A stretch of 64,000 nt of DNA from positions 5,146,001 through 5,210,000 of the forward strand of contig AP026542.1 in the NCBI GenBank assembly GCA_026075535.2, read 5' to 3'. The position numbers were made by a program, and so were the translations under genes. The DNA comes from Tricholoma matsutake (Eukaryota; Basidiomycota; Agaricomycetes; Agaricales; Tricholomataceae). Shown here in pieces: positions 1-10,802 of the stretch; position 1 is the stretch's first letter, and every line of letters starts with the position of its first letter. The notes under the pieces are model-generated. The model ran no database searches. It worked only from the letters and a program-made list of their open reading frames with translations, and had not been told where the DNA came from.

Positions 1-1239
1 TCTCCATGCTAGTCTCCAATGCCGACGTCAAACTGAACCTGCTTTCCCCAATCCCAATCCATCATCCCTGCTCCTGCTCATACTCCCTCACCTTGACCTT
101 CAACTCCTAGGGCCCTGCTTACACCTCGAGCCACAGTACAGGCCCATGTACAAGTCGATCCCTGAACGAGCACCTTGCCGATAATATCACTAGAAACCAG
201 AAAATATTAAACTCATGCCTTGTTCATGGCATGGTAACGAAACCACTTACACTCAACACTGCAACAGGTCAGCGAGGTCAGTGTTGGGTGTTATGCGAGG
301 ATAACATGTAGTATTCAGATCAGGGCCACATCGCGCCATGCTAGATGTGGTTGTGTTGTTCTGCCAAGGCTAAGTTGTCAGGCGAGAGGCAGAAAGGTGT
401 GGATGTTTCTGCAGTCATGATTCTCAAAAGGCTGGAGAGGCAGTGTAGATGGAGGTGACAAGGAAGAGGATGAGCTCTGAAGCTTGTCTTGAGACAGACT
501 ACAAAACAAAAAAAATATAGTCAGTATATGACATGATAACCAAGGAAGGCCAACATACATTTTGCTTCTCTTACATAAATCTCATTGAACCAAATGCACA
601 GCTGATGCTCCTAGAATGATGTTCCTTGTGCAATCTACCGATATCTGGATGGCTGTCGAGGAGCTTGATGAACAGGCAAAAATCTTGGAAGTTGTGAGTG
701 CCGAGTTTGCATGTCTGCTTGCTACAAAACAAGTTATTTCAGCACGAGAAGACTCGAGAGCAGGAAGAGGAAAAGAGTCCCGATGGAAAATAGATGGGTA
801 GGATTGACAAATGGAACGAGAACAAAGGGTTTGAGTAAAAAAAATGGCCTGAGATTCTTGATCCAGAACATGTTGTTGGCCATTGGCTGTTCACTGTGGG
901 TTCCTTGTGGTCACTAGCTATGATGAGTGTGGTGAATACTTGAGTCCTTGAGTCATCAGAAATGTCATTGTCCAACTTGACATTGAGAAAGGGATGTAAA
1001 CAATGATCTCATCAGTGGTAGGTCATAGTTAGTAAAAGGAACACACCAAAAAAAAACAAAAAAAAGCTTACCTATGGCCCAAACAATGATTTTATCGTTG
1101 TTTAAGCCCTGTTTTGTTCGCTTTCAGATGTCATACATTGAGGTTTGTTGTTAAGAGAAGTTTGGAGCCTAAAAAATAGGTAATTAGTTACAGCCATTTG
1201 CACAGAGGATGGCAGTCGACATGGAATTTCATTCAATTA
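1..1239. other. Gene-poor transposon debris
   Basis: I recognise no gene here. Short open frames on both strands have no family features. Near 1,030-1,120 there is a relic of the intron and hairpin module described for the hAT elements: read on the minus strand, a GGCCCA palindrome arm is followed by a GTAAGC donor at 1,071 and a TACTAAC-like branch site near 1,030. Its acceptor is not clear. Low in information. Confidence 0.4.
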
Positions 1240-1295
1240 GGAAATTAATAACTTAGTAGAATTCAGAACTTAAACTTTCCCACTGCCATGGGCTG

Positions 1296-1790
1296 TTGAA
1301 AGATCTCCTGCAATGTCAAGACTGCAGCTGTCTGCTTATATGACCGTCAACTTCTAGCTCTAGATGACATTCTTGACTGCTGTGGTTTCTTGGAACAAAC
1401 GTTCTATCGCATTCTCAAGCTTTGGAAAGAGACTGGTGATGTGATAAACCTGAGAAAAAGCCTTCAAGGGTGACTTCATCTGCTTGACCACAATGATATG
1501 GAATATCTCCTTCAACTCATCTGTGAGAACCCTGACTACTTCTTGGATGAGCTTCTACACCTGCTAGAGACAAATTGGTTCATATCAATGCACTATGTCA
1601 CCATTCACCGGGAGCTTGAGCAAGCTGGTGTTAGCTTGAAGAAATTGAAAAAGATTGCATGAGAACATAATGAACCACGCCGTGCTGACTTCATTTGATG
1701 AATGGCTCAATATTTGCCAGAAGAAGTTGGATTCCTCGATGAAACTTCAAAAGATGAGAGGACACTCAGTAGGCAGTATGGGAGGTCAAA
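1296..1790 (+). pseudogene. Tc1/mariner-like transposase fragment
   Basis: The translation carries the N-terminal helix-turn-helix part of a Tc1/mariner-type DDE transposase. It has the fungal pattern LDEILDCCGF (here LDDILDCCGF), then an ETGD/KSLQG linker, a block DYFLDELLHLLET, and the start of the catalytic domain with the first aspartate in FLDETSKDERT. The reading frame holds four nonsense codons, all TGA (1,471, 1,660, 1,696 and 1,699), at places where relatives usually have arginine. The frame stops matching at about 1,780, where a stretch rich in GGTAT/TACCC begins, so the second and third catalytic acids are missing. It is a dead fragment. The family call rests on recalled motif patterns. 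Confidence 0.7.
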
Positions 1791-1886
1791 GGGGGTATGC
1801 AAGGGTATGAACTTCCAAACCCCTACCCTTACCCCTCATACCCTTAGCCCAAAAACACAATGGTATACCCCTACCCCTGCCTTGCC
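1786..1886. repeat. GGTATG/TACCCC-rich insertion
   Basis: About 100 bases rich in GGGTATG on one side and ACCCCTACCC on the other separate the mariner fragment from the DIRS fragment. The same sequence style appears in the expanded intron at 4,757-4,968 and at the ends of the second hAT family. It may be a very short relative. I see no clear target duplication. Confidence 0.35.
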
Positions 1887-1904
1887 TTAAGAGTGGTAAA
1901 TCAA

Positions 1905-2130
1905 CATAGTAATGGTGATGTGTCACATGGTCATGTATAGACGGATGGATATGGCATATGGAAAGGTTGATATGGTGGTTTTGGCTGCGGCCTTTGTCAA
2001 GGGCACCAATAGTCCCTTGGTTGTCTGAGTGGACAAGGAGGTGGGCATTTTCCAAGCCCATGTCTTTGAGAAAGTAGGTAAGAAATTTGATGGCTAGATG
2101 GGATGAATATACTATAACAAGTCCGGACAT
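1905..2130 (-). pseudogene. DIRS-like RNase H fragment
   Basis: The minus-strand translation contains LLVHSDNQGTIGALDKGRS. This closely matches the RNase H region of the longer DIRS-like copy at 3,663-3,923 (ILHSDNQGVVDAFDKGRS). The aspartate in HSDNQG is one of the RNase H acidic residues in this lineage. Only about 60 residues are recognisable and both ends run into unrelated repeats. It is an old, truncated second copy of the same element family. Confidence 0.65.
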
Positions 2131-2597
2131 GTATATGTTTGGTATATGTCAAAATTTTGCCCAAGGGTGGTTTTCAGCCATGCTGCTACCATGCTGTGGT
2201 GGCGCATGGTAGCAGCATGGCTGACACTGGCATCGTAGCATGGACAACACATGCATGCATACTCTTACAGGAGCAGTAGACCTTAAATCCTTATTCCTAT
2301 TGGTGTGTGAAACAAAAAGTGGCAGCACTATAGCTATCACTGCATGCATACTCTTATGGGAGCAGCAGTAGACCTCAAGTCCTATTCCTCATTTGGTGTG
2401 AAACTAACAAAAAGTGGCAGCACTATTGCTGTGTTGACTTAGGACGAGAGGCCTCGAGGCAGATCTCGGGACTTGAAAACATAGAACAATTTTACTCTCA
2501 TTTTGGAGAAGACTAATATATAGTGCCACAGCGACACTGTGTACTTTCTGTTGTACCTTTATTGCCACAGCGACACTGTACTTTCTTTTGTCCCATG

Positions 2598-3257
2598 AAC
2601 ATCAACACACCTAAGAGCCCCAAGAGCCCCAACAACTTCATGGACATGGACAACTTCATCAACTTCATGATCATGACCTCGGGCAATAATTGTAAGTTGG
2701 TTGTTGAAATAATTGATATGTTGCTGATTATCTATTTATAGTTCCTGATAGTTTTGGCGACTATGCATCTGGTGCTGGTGAACACTTGCCTTGTTCTGAC
2801 CGTGATGATGATCTGGCGACCAACAACATCACGTAAGTCCTTCTGTAACATCTTACATCTATCTAATCTCCCCACAGGACTATCCGCAGGCATCACAGGT
2901 GCATTGAATCAGAGCACCAGAGGCAAGCTGAACTTAGGGAGGCATTCATAATCCTCAAGCAGACTCTTCCCAAGTCCAACATGAAGTGCAGCCAAGTGAC
3001 CTTAGTTGATCGGGGTAGGTCTACTTTGACTCAATTGCACAATGTTCCTGACACACATGTGATCCTAGCTACAGGCCACCTTCAGTATCTTGAGACTGTT
3101 ATGGAACAGCTTGAGATGAGGCTGTAGTCGGCCAAGGCTAAAGTCCACAGACTTCGGAATGTCAATGAGGCTCTGATGCTAAGCACCATCTTTCTGAAAA
3201 ACCCACCTATGACACAAAATTATCAGATGGCATTTCATGAGCTCAAAACCTGCTAGG
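2598..3257 (+). pseudogene. bHLH transcription factor gene, interrupted
   Basis: Joining exons across three introns (2,692-2,741; 2,833-2,877; 3,015-3,068; all GT-AG) gives a basic helix-loop-helix domain. The basic region starts with TIRRHHRCIE, helix 1 has AELREAFIILKQTLP, the loop contains SNMKCSQVTLVDR, and helix 2 has GHLQYLETVMEQLEMRL. Splicing of the third intron restores VTLVDR-ATGHLQYLE exactly, which supports it. Directly after helix 2 a TAG codon (3,126) breaks the frame before a leucine-zipper-like tail (KVHRLRNVNEALML). The first exon, rich in Asn, Met and Phe, does not join the second in frame under the splice sites I chose, so a 1-nt indel or another donor is likely. The family is a fungal Myc-type bHLH regulator. 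I infer a gene copy that decayed beside transposons. The start is uncertain; I place it at the MNINTPKSP methionine. Confidence 0.65.
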
Positions 3258-5472
3258 ACAGGCAAACTGCATTGATTTATGATATGACTCACATGTTGAT
3301 TCTGCACATGTTTTTTTGCAGCCGTGCTGCACACTTGTAGGCTTGGCTTGAATTATTCTATATTGTTGGAATGGAGGGTGTGTGAACACTGGACAGGTTT
3401 GGGGGCAGAGGTTTTGGATTTCTTCTTTGACAGTGACTCCTTCTCTTTGCTCATGGCAGAACGTACTACTGCAGGCACCCATGAGTCATATCTAAACATG
3501 GGCAAGGAAAGGTTGATGCTCTTGTGGGAGTGGGAATGAGGAAAAGAGCCGATTAGCAGCAGGCCCTGTGATACCATGCAATATTGGGTCAGCTGGGTTC
3601 AGCTTTGATTCAATATAGGCAACCGAGATGGAAATGTTAGAGGCAGCAAGCACAGTTGAGGATCATTGTATGGAGAGGTTAACTTCAAAGTTCCTGCTTC
3701 GACCCTTGTCAAAAGCATCAACAACACCCTGATTGTCTGAATGGAGAATGATGTGGGAGTCTCGTACACCCTGCTCTTTCAGCATGTAGATGAGAAGTTC
3801 AAGAGCAACACCTTCCAGCCATCCAATATCTCTAAAATGTCCTGCCCAACCATTGATAGACTTCCAGGCATCCCACCTGTCACCATAGATGATACTGATA
3901 CCCCAGGATGTAGAAGCGTCCACATAGAGGCCCAGGTCAGTAGGTGGTCCTTGGGTAACAAGAGACCTAGCAGAGTTTGGGATAGCAAGAGTTATTGACC
4001 ACCATTTTAAGTCTGTGATCAGGGAAGGGAGGGGGAAACGACAGGTAAAGGAATCACCTTTGAAGGTAGCAAAATATAAATTTAGAGAGAGGGGGGAAGA
4101 CCACAGGTAATGGAATCACCTTTGAAGGTAGCGATAAAATTAGAGAGGGATGGGAGATGAGTATGACCAGGTGGGTAAACAAAGGCAATGTGGCAGAGGG
4201 ACCCATGAATTTTCATGATATCGAGCATCTGGCATCACCCACTCACATAGGAAGCAATAAAGGAATCTACCTGTGAGAGGAATTTTAGACGCTTAGCTTT
4301 GGGGAGGCTGACTTCTTTGTCAACAATCGACCAGAAGAAACCGATGTATGTGAAACAGACATCAAAGTCCTGACCCTTCTCCAGGTGCCAAGGGAAACAG
4401 AGAGAGTCAATGCAGCAGAGGGCTTCTGCATGGTCATAAGCATAAGTGTAAGGTACGAAAGATCTGTCAGGCTGAATGCCCCCAGAGGTAGGGAAGCAGG
4501 AAACATCAATATCATCCTCATACTTTACAATAGGCCCCATGCCCTCAGAGGACCATATGTCCATGCCCACATTTGTGATCATCCCAGAATTGCTGCTCGA
4601 TGAAGAGCACCCAAAGGGGCAGTTATGATCCACATAAAAACCATCTTCGCCTTGAAGAATGAACCACAGTTTATGTTCAGGATGGATAGGGCAGGTACAA
4701 TGAAATTTAGCAATGTCTAGCATCATAGCTTGGGCACCCGGCAGTGTGCAGGCAATCTGGGGTATGGGTAAGCAAACTGAAGATACAAGGTATGGGCACA
4801 AAGGGTATGAGGGGTAGGGGTGTGAGGGGTACGAGGGGTATGAGAGGAGGTGCAAGGTATGGGGTGCAAAGGGTGTGAGGGGTACAATGTATGGAGTGCA
4901 AAGGGTATGAGGTATGGGTACAAGGTACAGGGTACAGCATGCAGGTAAAACAAAGAAAGGGGACTCACCAGATCAGCAACTTCAGAAGCAGAACCAAAAC
5001 ACATAGGAAACTTGTCCATATCAATGTAGTCATTAGTTGATGGGTGCAACTTGTCCCGCTTGGACAGATGTTGACAGATCCTGAGCTTGTTGGGAAGATC
5101 ACCCAGTTGCACCTGCACATCCACAATTAATGGTGATGACTGGAATGGGCCTTTCATCAAGTCCAGCATCTCTTCATAGACGAGAGGTCCACTCATCCTA
5201 TGGGCTGTGACCTCGCCTTCTAGATATTCACATATAGCCAGTTTATAAGCAGAGGAGGAAGGGTGGTTCTTGAAGATGACAGGAGATGCAAGATGGGGAA
5301 AATCACCCATAGGGAAGCCATTGCAAAGGTTGCAGACAAGAAAGGGATACTTCAAGACAAGGTTGTGTTTCTCAAGAAAAAAGGCAAAAGTGGCGGGGTC
5401 ATATGGTGTTTCGATATGAGAGAGGATGGATTCATGAAGCAAGAGCAGATACGGGGAGTTGGGCATGTACAC
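3243..5472 (-). pseudogene. DIRS-like reverse transcriptase and RNase H
   Basis: Read on the minus strand this is the pol part of a DIRS-like (tyrosine-recombinase) retrotransposon. In order it shows TPYDPATFAFFLEKH, RMSGPLVYEEM, SSPLIVDVQ, KLRICQHLSKRD, then after an intron LDIAKFHCTCPIHP, NCPFGCSSSSSNSG, the catalytic-type KYEDDID, FPWHLEKG and FTYIGFFW. RNase H follows in another frame: VDASTSWGIS, GWLEGVALELLIYML, ILHSDNQGVV and SKLNPADPI. These blocks match the usual order in fungal DIRS elements. Frames change near 4,235 and between RT and RNase H, and several stops occur, so it is dead. No tyrosine recombinase domain follows; the sequence runs straight into the bHLH gene. The gag on the same strand lies just upstream (5,520-7,028). 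Confidence 0.8.
4757..4968 (-). other. Repeat-expanded intron in the DIRS RT
   Basis: A GTGAGT donor follows the codons for EVADL, and a CCCAG acceptor precedes IACTLPGAQA. Removing the 212 nt joins the two parts of the reverse transcriptase in phase 0. The intron interior is filled with irregular repeats of GGGTATG, GGTACAAG and AGGGGTA (minus-strand ACCCCTCATACCC). It is four to five times longer than the host introns of 44-66 nt in this window. Confidence 0.7.
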
Positions 5473-5519
5473 AAGAGGGGCAAGAAATTGAAAGGGGGGG
5501 AGGTAGGAGGAGAGGGAGA

Positions 5520-7028
5520 GAGTTCAGAGCTTCTTATGACAGGTCCAGGAGAATGTGTGGTGCTGCTTGTCACCACAGAACATGCATTTATGGGCTCTGG
5601 AGTCGTTATGGGTACAGGGGAAATCTTAGCTGTTGCCTCGGATATTCCAGCTTCAGCAGAACTGGATGTTGCCTCTGATGGAGACGAGGTTACCATCCCG
5701 AGCACACAAGAAAACTGCCAAGCCATCTTCGAAGACTGTATGCATGCAGTCCAAGAAGAGGTGGCCCCTTCAAGCACAGATGAGGCAAACGGCAGAGGAA
5801 GGGTCCCCACTGCTGCCTTTCCGAAAGGAAGATGTCAACTTCCCTTTACTGAAAGCCAACCCTGGCCTGGCAGCTGCCAAGCCCTTCGTGTCATCTGCTC
5901 CACCCATGAATTTTCCAAAGGCATTAGAGAAGGGAAGGCACCACAATGTCAGATGGCTAGTCTCACAGTTGCAGATATGCATGTCCAACTTGGCCTTCTC
6001 ATACTCATGCTCATAATGCTCAGCATTGTATGTGAATGGGTGAGCATTGTAGTCTTTCCTCATGCGGATCTCCAATTCAAGCAGGGCAGGGAATGATTTG
6101 ACTGCATCAGTTCAGCCCTCAAAGAAACCAAAGTGTTGGTCCCATCTCTTGAACCAGTCACCTGTGACACCGTCCTTACCCACCTCGCCTGAGAAACAGA
6201 CATAGTTTTTAGCTGCCTCGATCCAAGCCTGGTGTGTCAAGGCATCTTCTCTTCCAAACTTTTTCTCGAAAGCTTCAGTGTCAAGGATGTGAGGAGCCTT
6301 CCCACGAGTGACAACTGGGTTGATTTTCTGAAGGGGGAGCATAGCGGCATTCAGTTGATGGCAATGAGATTAGAATTAGTGAAGAGGGAAAGAGGGAGGT
6401 AGACTTTGTGCTTGTCAAGCTCAAAATGTATCCTATTGAAACCATGGTTAGTGGTGATGCCAGGGGCAAGTTGTACTTCTTCAGCAATGTCCTGGTGTTG
6501 CCATTTGGCCTTCTGTTTAGGGGAATCCTGGTCGGGATCTCTAAGCCTTTTACCAAAGATGTTTGAGAAGAGCAGGGATGAACTAGGAGAGAACCTGTCG
6601 AGCAGTCTACGAGGTGTCATGACTTGAGAGCCTTCTGAAGACACAGTGATTAGAGATGACAGATCTGAAGCATCATCAGGAAATCTGTTAGAATCAGCAA
6701 TATGCTGCAAATGCTGGAGTTCTCAGTTCTCATTTTGGTCAGCCTGAGCCTTATTCATAGCAACCTTCTTAAGCTTTGGGAGTTTTGCTAGAACCGCGTT
6801 GACAGTGTTGCTAATGTGAGATTTTCGAGGTCTGGGGGGTTGGTTTTGGAGGGGATTTTGGGAAGGCAATTGTTCTGCTGGAGGCGGAGGAGTTGTAGCA
6901 GTCATTTTTAAGGAAGTGTCCGAGGAGTCTAGGCTGAAAAGAAAAGGCAAAAGGCTTGCTTGTCGAGATTGTAGGCGATGATGAACTTGACCAAGACAAG
7001 GTGCTACAGCACTGCAATGATTTGACAT
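5520..7028 (-). pseudogene. DIRS-like gag
   Basis: This is the minus-strand gag that precedes the reverse transcriptase. The likely start is MTATTPPPPAEQL at 6,905 (an upstream ATG is at 7,028). Recognisable parts are a coiled region ending in HLQHIADSNRF, a block around HFELDKHKVYLPLSLF, RWDQHFGFFEG, a first zinc-knuckle-like CLICA...GHLFLDC and a second HKCMFCGDKQHHTFSWTC (CX2CX4HX5-6C). At least three frame changes and several stops break it, including TGA after QNEN. The long plus-strand open frame over the same bases is an antisense shadow. Gag proteins of DIRS elements package the RNA; this copy cannot encode one. Confidence 0.65.
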
Positions 7029-7097
7029 GTTGTTGATGGTTTCCCATGCCTATGGCATGGATGGTAATAGATTACCTTTTACTCAACCACTCTCTTA

Positions 7098-10000
7098 TAG
7101 TGTTTAAAGGTCCAGTCTGTAGGACTGAAAAAAAGACTGAAACTGAACTGAACTGGACCAATTAGGACCAGACCAGTGGTCTATTTATGGACCAGTCTTT
7201 TTCAGTCCAGTTGCTGGTCTTTTGTTTTGAAAAATGTAGTAGGACTGATGAAAAACCTGTTTAAACTGGTTTTGACTGGTCTTTCATCTCAATGTATGTT
7301 GGACCTTACTCCCACACATATTTACTTCATTCACTATGGGGCCCAAGGGGTAGGAAAACTATCCCACATTTCATACCTTTAGATAGTGTAAAATGATATA
7401 TTTATGGTATAGTTTTCATGTATTGATAAATCCCAAAATGGAATAAGTTTCATCAGGAGTTGGCATGAAAATCTACCACTAAGAGGAGTGAAAAAGAATG
7501 CTTTTTCCTACCTGTAAGGGATGAGTTGATGGGATGAAAACCTCCCACATTTTGTCCCCAGTTCATCCCACACCAAATTCATCCCATGGGATGGTTTTCA
7601 TCTTTATATGGGCATAAATAACACCCCTCTACCTGGGTTGAATTTCATCAACTTTCCAGGGGTTTAAGAGGAATGAAAGAACCTGCCTACAATGTATTTT
7701 CATCCCATTAGGGATGTTGGCTGGATGAATTTCTCCTTTTTACAAAGGAATTTTCAGACCATTGATAGAATAGTTTCATCATGTATCAGAATAAATTTCA
7801 AGCCACTAAAATACAAAATCTACTCGAAAGAAGTGAAAAAATCCCCCTGACCCCTGATGCCCCATCATTGTGTCCCCATCAGCCCATCGTGTCACTGTTG
7901 TCATCATCGTTGTTGTCTGTCTGTCCCATTGTCCCATTGTTTCGGCATCCATGTCCCTTTGTCCTGTTGTGTCCCTTGTCCGGTGTGGCAGTCGAGGTTG
8001 TTGTGGTGTGGTGTGGTGCCCTGTCCCATTGTTGTGCCGGTCCTCATTGTCCCACTCCCTCCTCACCCCACAAGCAGGGGCTTGTGGCAGTAGGGGTGGG
8101 TGGGTTATCATAAATAGTACCTAAAAAAGTTGGTTAGTACAAAGTAAGAGAAGAAACAAAACTTACCTATGGCCCAAGAGACATCATATTTCTATTTCCT
8201 CATCTCCCCATCATCCCTCACATCCCCATCCCCTGTTCATCATTGTCCCCATTCCATCATACCTCATTGTCAGCTGCTAGCACTCGCAGGGCTGGGGGCT
8301 GTTGCTGGGTTATTCCTGTCATTGGCCTCATTATTCCCCATCCCACCCTGCAAGCACTCACGGCGGCAGTTGAGGGTGCTGGTGTGGTGTCTTGGTTGCT
8401 GTCTCATGCCAGCCATTTGTGGTGGTGTATCTTGCAGGTGGGGGGTTAAAGCAGGTGGGTGTGGGTGTGCCGTCTTGGTGCGGTCTCATTATTATAGCAG
8501 TTAGAACCTAAAATTTAAAAATAAAAAAAACATTAATTAATTGAACAAAAAGAGAAAGAACATGAAAAAAAATTACCTGGGGCCCACACAACATTGTCAT
8601 CGTGTGGGCCCAATGTAGTCCATTACTTGTAGGCATTCAGGGGGTGCTGTTGTGGGTGCCACCTCTCGTCATGGCCGGTAGTTAGTTAGTATCTAAAAAA
8701 GTTTGTTAGTAATGAAAAAATGAAATGAGAAAAGAAAAGAAAAAACTTGCCTTTTTTCGTCATTCCTGTCTGGCCTGGGTCTCCCATTGTCCCCCCCTCC
8801 TCCTGGTTGTTGTGGACACCCTCGTCCTTGCATCCCCCATCCACCACGCAAGCAGTTGCTCATGGCAGTTGTGGGGGGTGCTGGTTGTCGTTGGTGTCGC
8901 ACTCCCCTAATCGCCGTTGTTGTTGTTGTTCCACCCGTGATCCAGTCATAGGGCTGGGGCAGGTGCCATCTCATTCCCCATCATCCCCTCGTCACCATTG
9001 TTGGTACTGTCATGGTGGCCACCCCTCCCTGCTGGGTTGTTGTGTTCATTTCTCCTCTTCCCTTGTCCCCTTGTTCTTGCCATCCACGTCATCCTGTCTT
9101 GTCGTCGTCGTTCCACCCACCATCCACCCCATGAGCAGTTGCTTGTGAGGCTGGAGGCAGGTGGTGTGGGTGTGGCTGTTCCTTGCCATCTCCTACTCAC
9201 CCTGGTACATCTGCACCCACAATCCACCCTGCGAGCAGTGGCTCGCAGGCGAGGGGTGGGTGCTGGTTGTACTGGTCCTGTTGGCTTGTCATCGTGGGTG
9301 TATCGTGTCAGCACGCATTGCTGGCAGTAGTATACTCCTAAAAAATTAACAAAATACATTAGTTAGATGATAAAAACAAGGAATTTACCTTGGGCCCAAA
9401 TGATGCAATTGTCCTTTGGGCCTGCATTGTATCTGAGAGGGTTTGTCAGCAGCCATTGGTGGCTCTTGCTGGCACGAGAATGGGTGTGGGAGTGGTGGTG
9501 GTGGATGTTGATGGAGTGGTGAGGAAGGGAGGGTGGTGGCGTCATCGAAGTGGTTATGGTTGATGGATGTTCAACATTCATCATGTGATGTGTTGAGGGT
9601 GGGCTGCAAATGACTTGTCAGTAAAACAATTACAACACAAATGAAAAATCCCCTTTTTTGGGATGAAAAAAATTCTCTTAACACTTGTAATCCTGAAGTG
9701 TGAAAAGTATCCTCTCATTCTGACTGAAAACAATAACAATAATACCTGAGCAAGGAACAGTCAATTCAGTCTTTAATCAAAGAAATTTCCCTACTAAAAT
9801 CATCTCATGATAGTATGAAATTTGTATGTTATTTCAGGCTGAAACTACACCCTGTTATTCACACCTTTGTGGCAGGAAACACTATCCCATAAATTGTTGA
9901 AAAGTTTGATGAAAATTCATACATTAAGATGATTGCAAATCCATATCCTCATCTTGGATTAAAATCATCCCCTGTATTTCATCCCCTTGTAAAATGAAAA

Positions 10001-10794
10001 TTCATCCCATCAGGTTAAGAAGATTTTGTAAGGTAACACATATGAACTCCATCCCTTGGATGGCTGAAATATTTGGGATGAAAATTCATCCCAAATTCAT
10101 CCACCCTGAATTCAGCCATTTATGTTAGTAAATTCACATTTCTGAATTTAAATGGCTGAAAATCATATTTTGCTAGGTCCACAGTGATTTTTGGTCCCTG
10201 GATCATCAAAAACGGTCAAGAATTGGTTGAGATATGACCAAAAACATTTTTGTATGAGTATTTTGTTGTATCAGAACAACTTTGATTGCATTGCTTATTA
10301 CCTAAGCTATAATTTTTTTTGTACAGCTATATGACATCATAAAAGTAACAACAACACACCTAATTATCTTTACCATGTGATTTTATTCATATAACAGCCC
10401 AAATGAGTGTGACTACAAACTACAAATTACAAACTAAAAACCGCAACTTGAATGCATGTCCTTTCGGTTTTGGCCATATCTCAGTCAAATCTTGACGGAA
10501 TTGCTTAAATGTTGGATCAGTCTATGGGGTATTACAATTTCTATCCATGAATATAATGTATTTGAGGTAATGGTCATATTTTTTGAGATACATATGGGTT
10601 ATTTGGCACAATAAATTTTACAACAAAAGACCGGTCTGAACCAGTCTTTTTTCAGTCCATGGACCAATTAGGACCAGTCCTAAAGGGTCCGGTTGCAGTC
10701 CTCCAATATCTGGGGTCGGCCCTAGACTGGTTGCGGTCACTGGTTGCCCAATTTGGAACTCAAAAACTGGACCAGACTGGACCTTTAAACACTA
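7098..10794. mobile_element. Non-autonomous hAT-type element, family 1 copy 1
   Basis: Both ends carry the inverted repeat TAGTGTTTAAAGGTCCAGTC (right end read in reverse). The element is flanked by a perfect 8-bp target duplication CTCTCTTA at 7,090-7,097 and 10,795-10,802. An 8-bp duplication and TAGNG ends are the hallmark of the hAT superfamily. No transposase is visible inside, so it depends on a partner. The outer parts (7,540-7,760; 9,650-10,110) repeat variants of GGATGAAAATTCATCCCA in both orientations, as expected of subterminal transposase-binding repeats. The middle (7,850-9,600) is GC-rich and made of hairpins and intron-like modules. It shares interior sequence with copy 3 at 62,659-63,497, for example GAGTATTTTGTTGTATCAGA near 10,255. 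Confidence 0.9.
8121..9388 (-). other. Series of intron-like modules inside hAT copy 1
   Basis: Read on the minus strand, four segments have complete spliceosomal signals. They are 9,338-9,388 (GTAAAT...CTAACTAAT...TTTTTTAG), 8,693-8,750 (GCAAGT...TACTAAC...TTTTTTAG), 8,508-8,576 (GTAATT...TTTTAG) and 8,121-8,166 (GTAAGT...TACTAAC...TTTTTTAG). Lengths of 46-69 nt match host introns in this window. The sequence just before most donors is a GGGCCCA palindrome arm. The stretches between them read as low-complexity, Gly/Thr/Arg/Pro-rich peptides with no known domain. I infer a transcribed, spliced RNA on the minus strand, coding or non-coding. No transcript evidence is available. Confidence 0.5.
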
Positions 10795-10802
10795 CTCTCT
10801 TA

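Noticed and set aside
3243..5472. A tyrosine recombinase completing the DIRS element
   Set aside because: No R-H-R-Y domain is visible between the RNase H end and the bHLH gene, so the element is truncated.
5263..6096. 277-codon plus-strand open frame as a gene
   Set aside because: It is antisense to the DIRS-like gag, which carries the recognisable zinc motifs and RWDQHFGFF block. The plus-strand translation shows no family feature.
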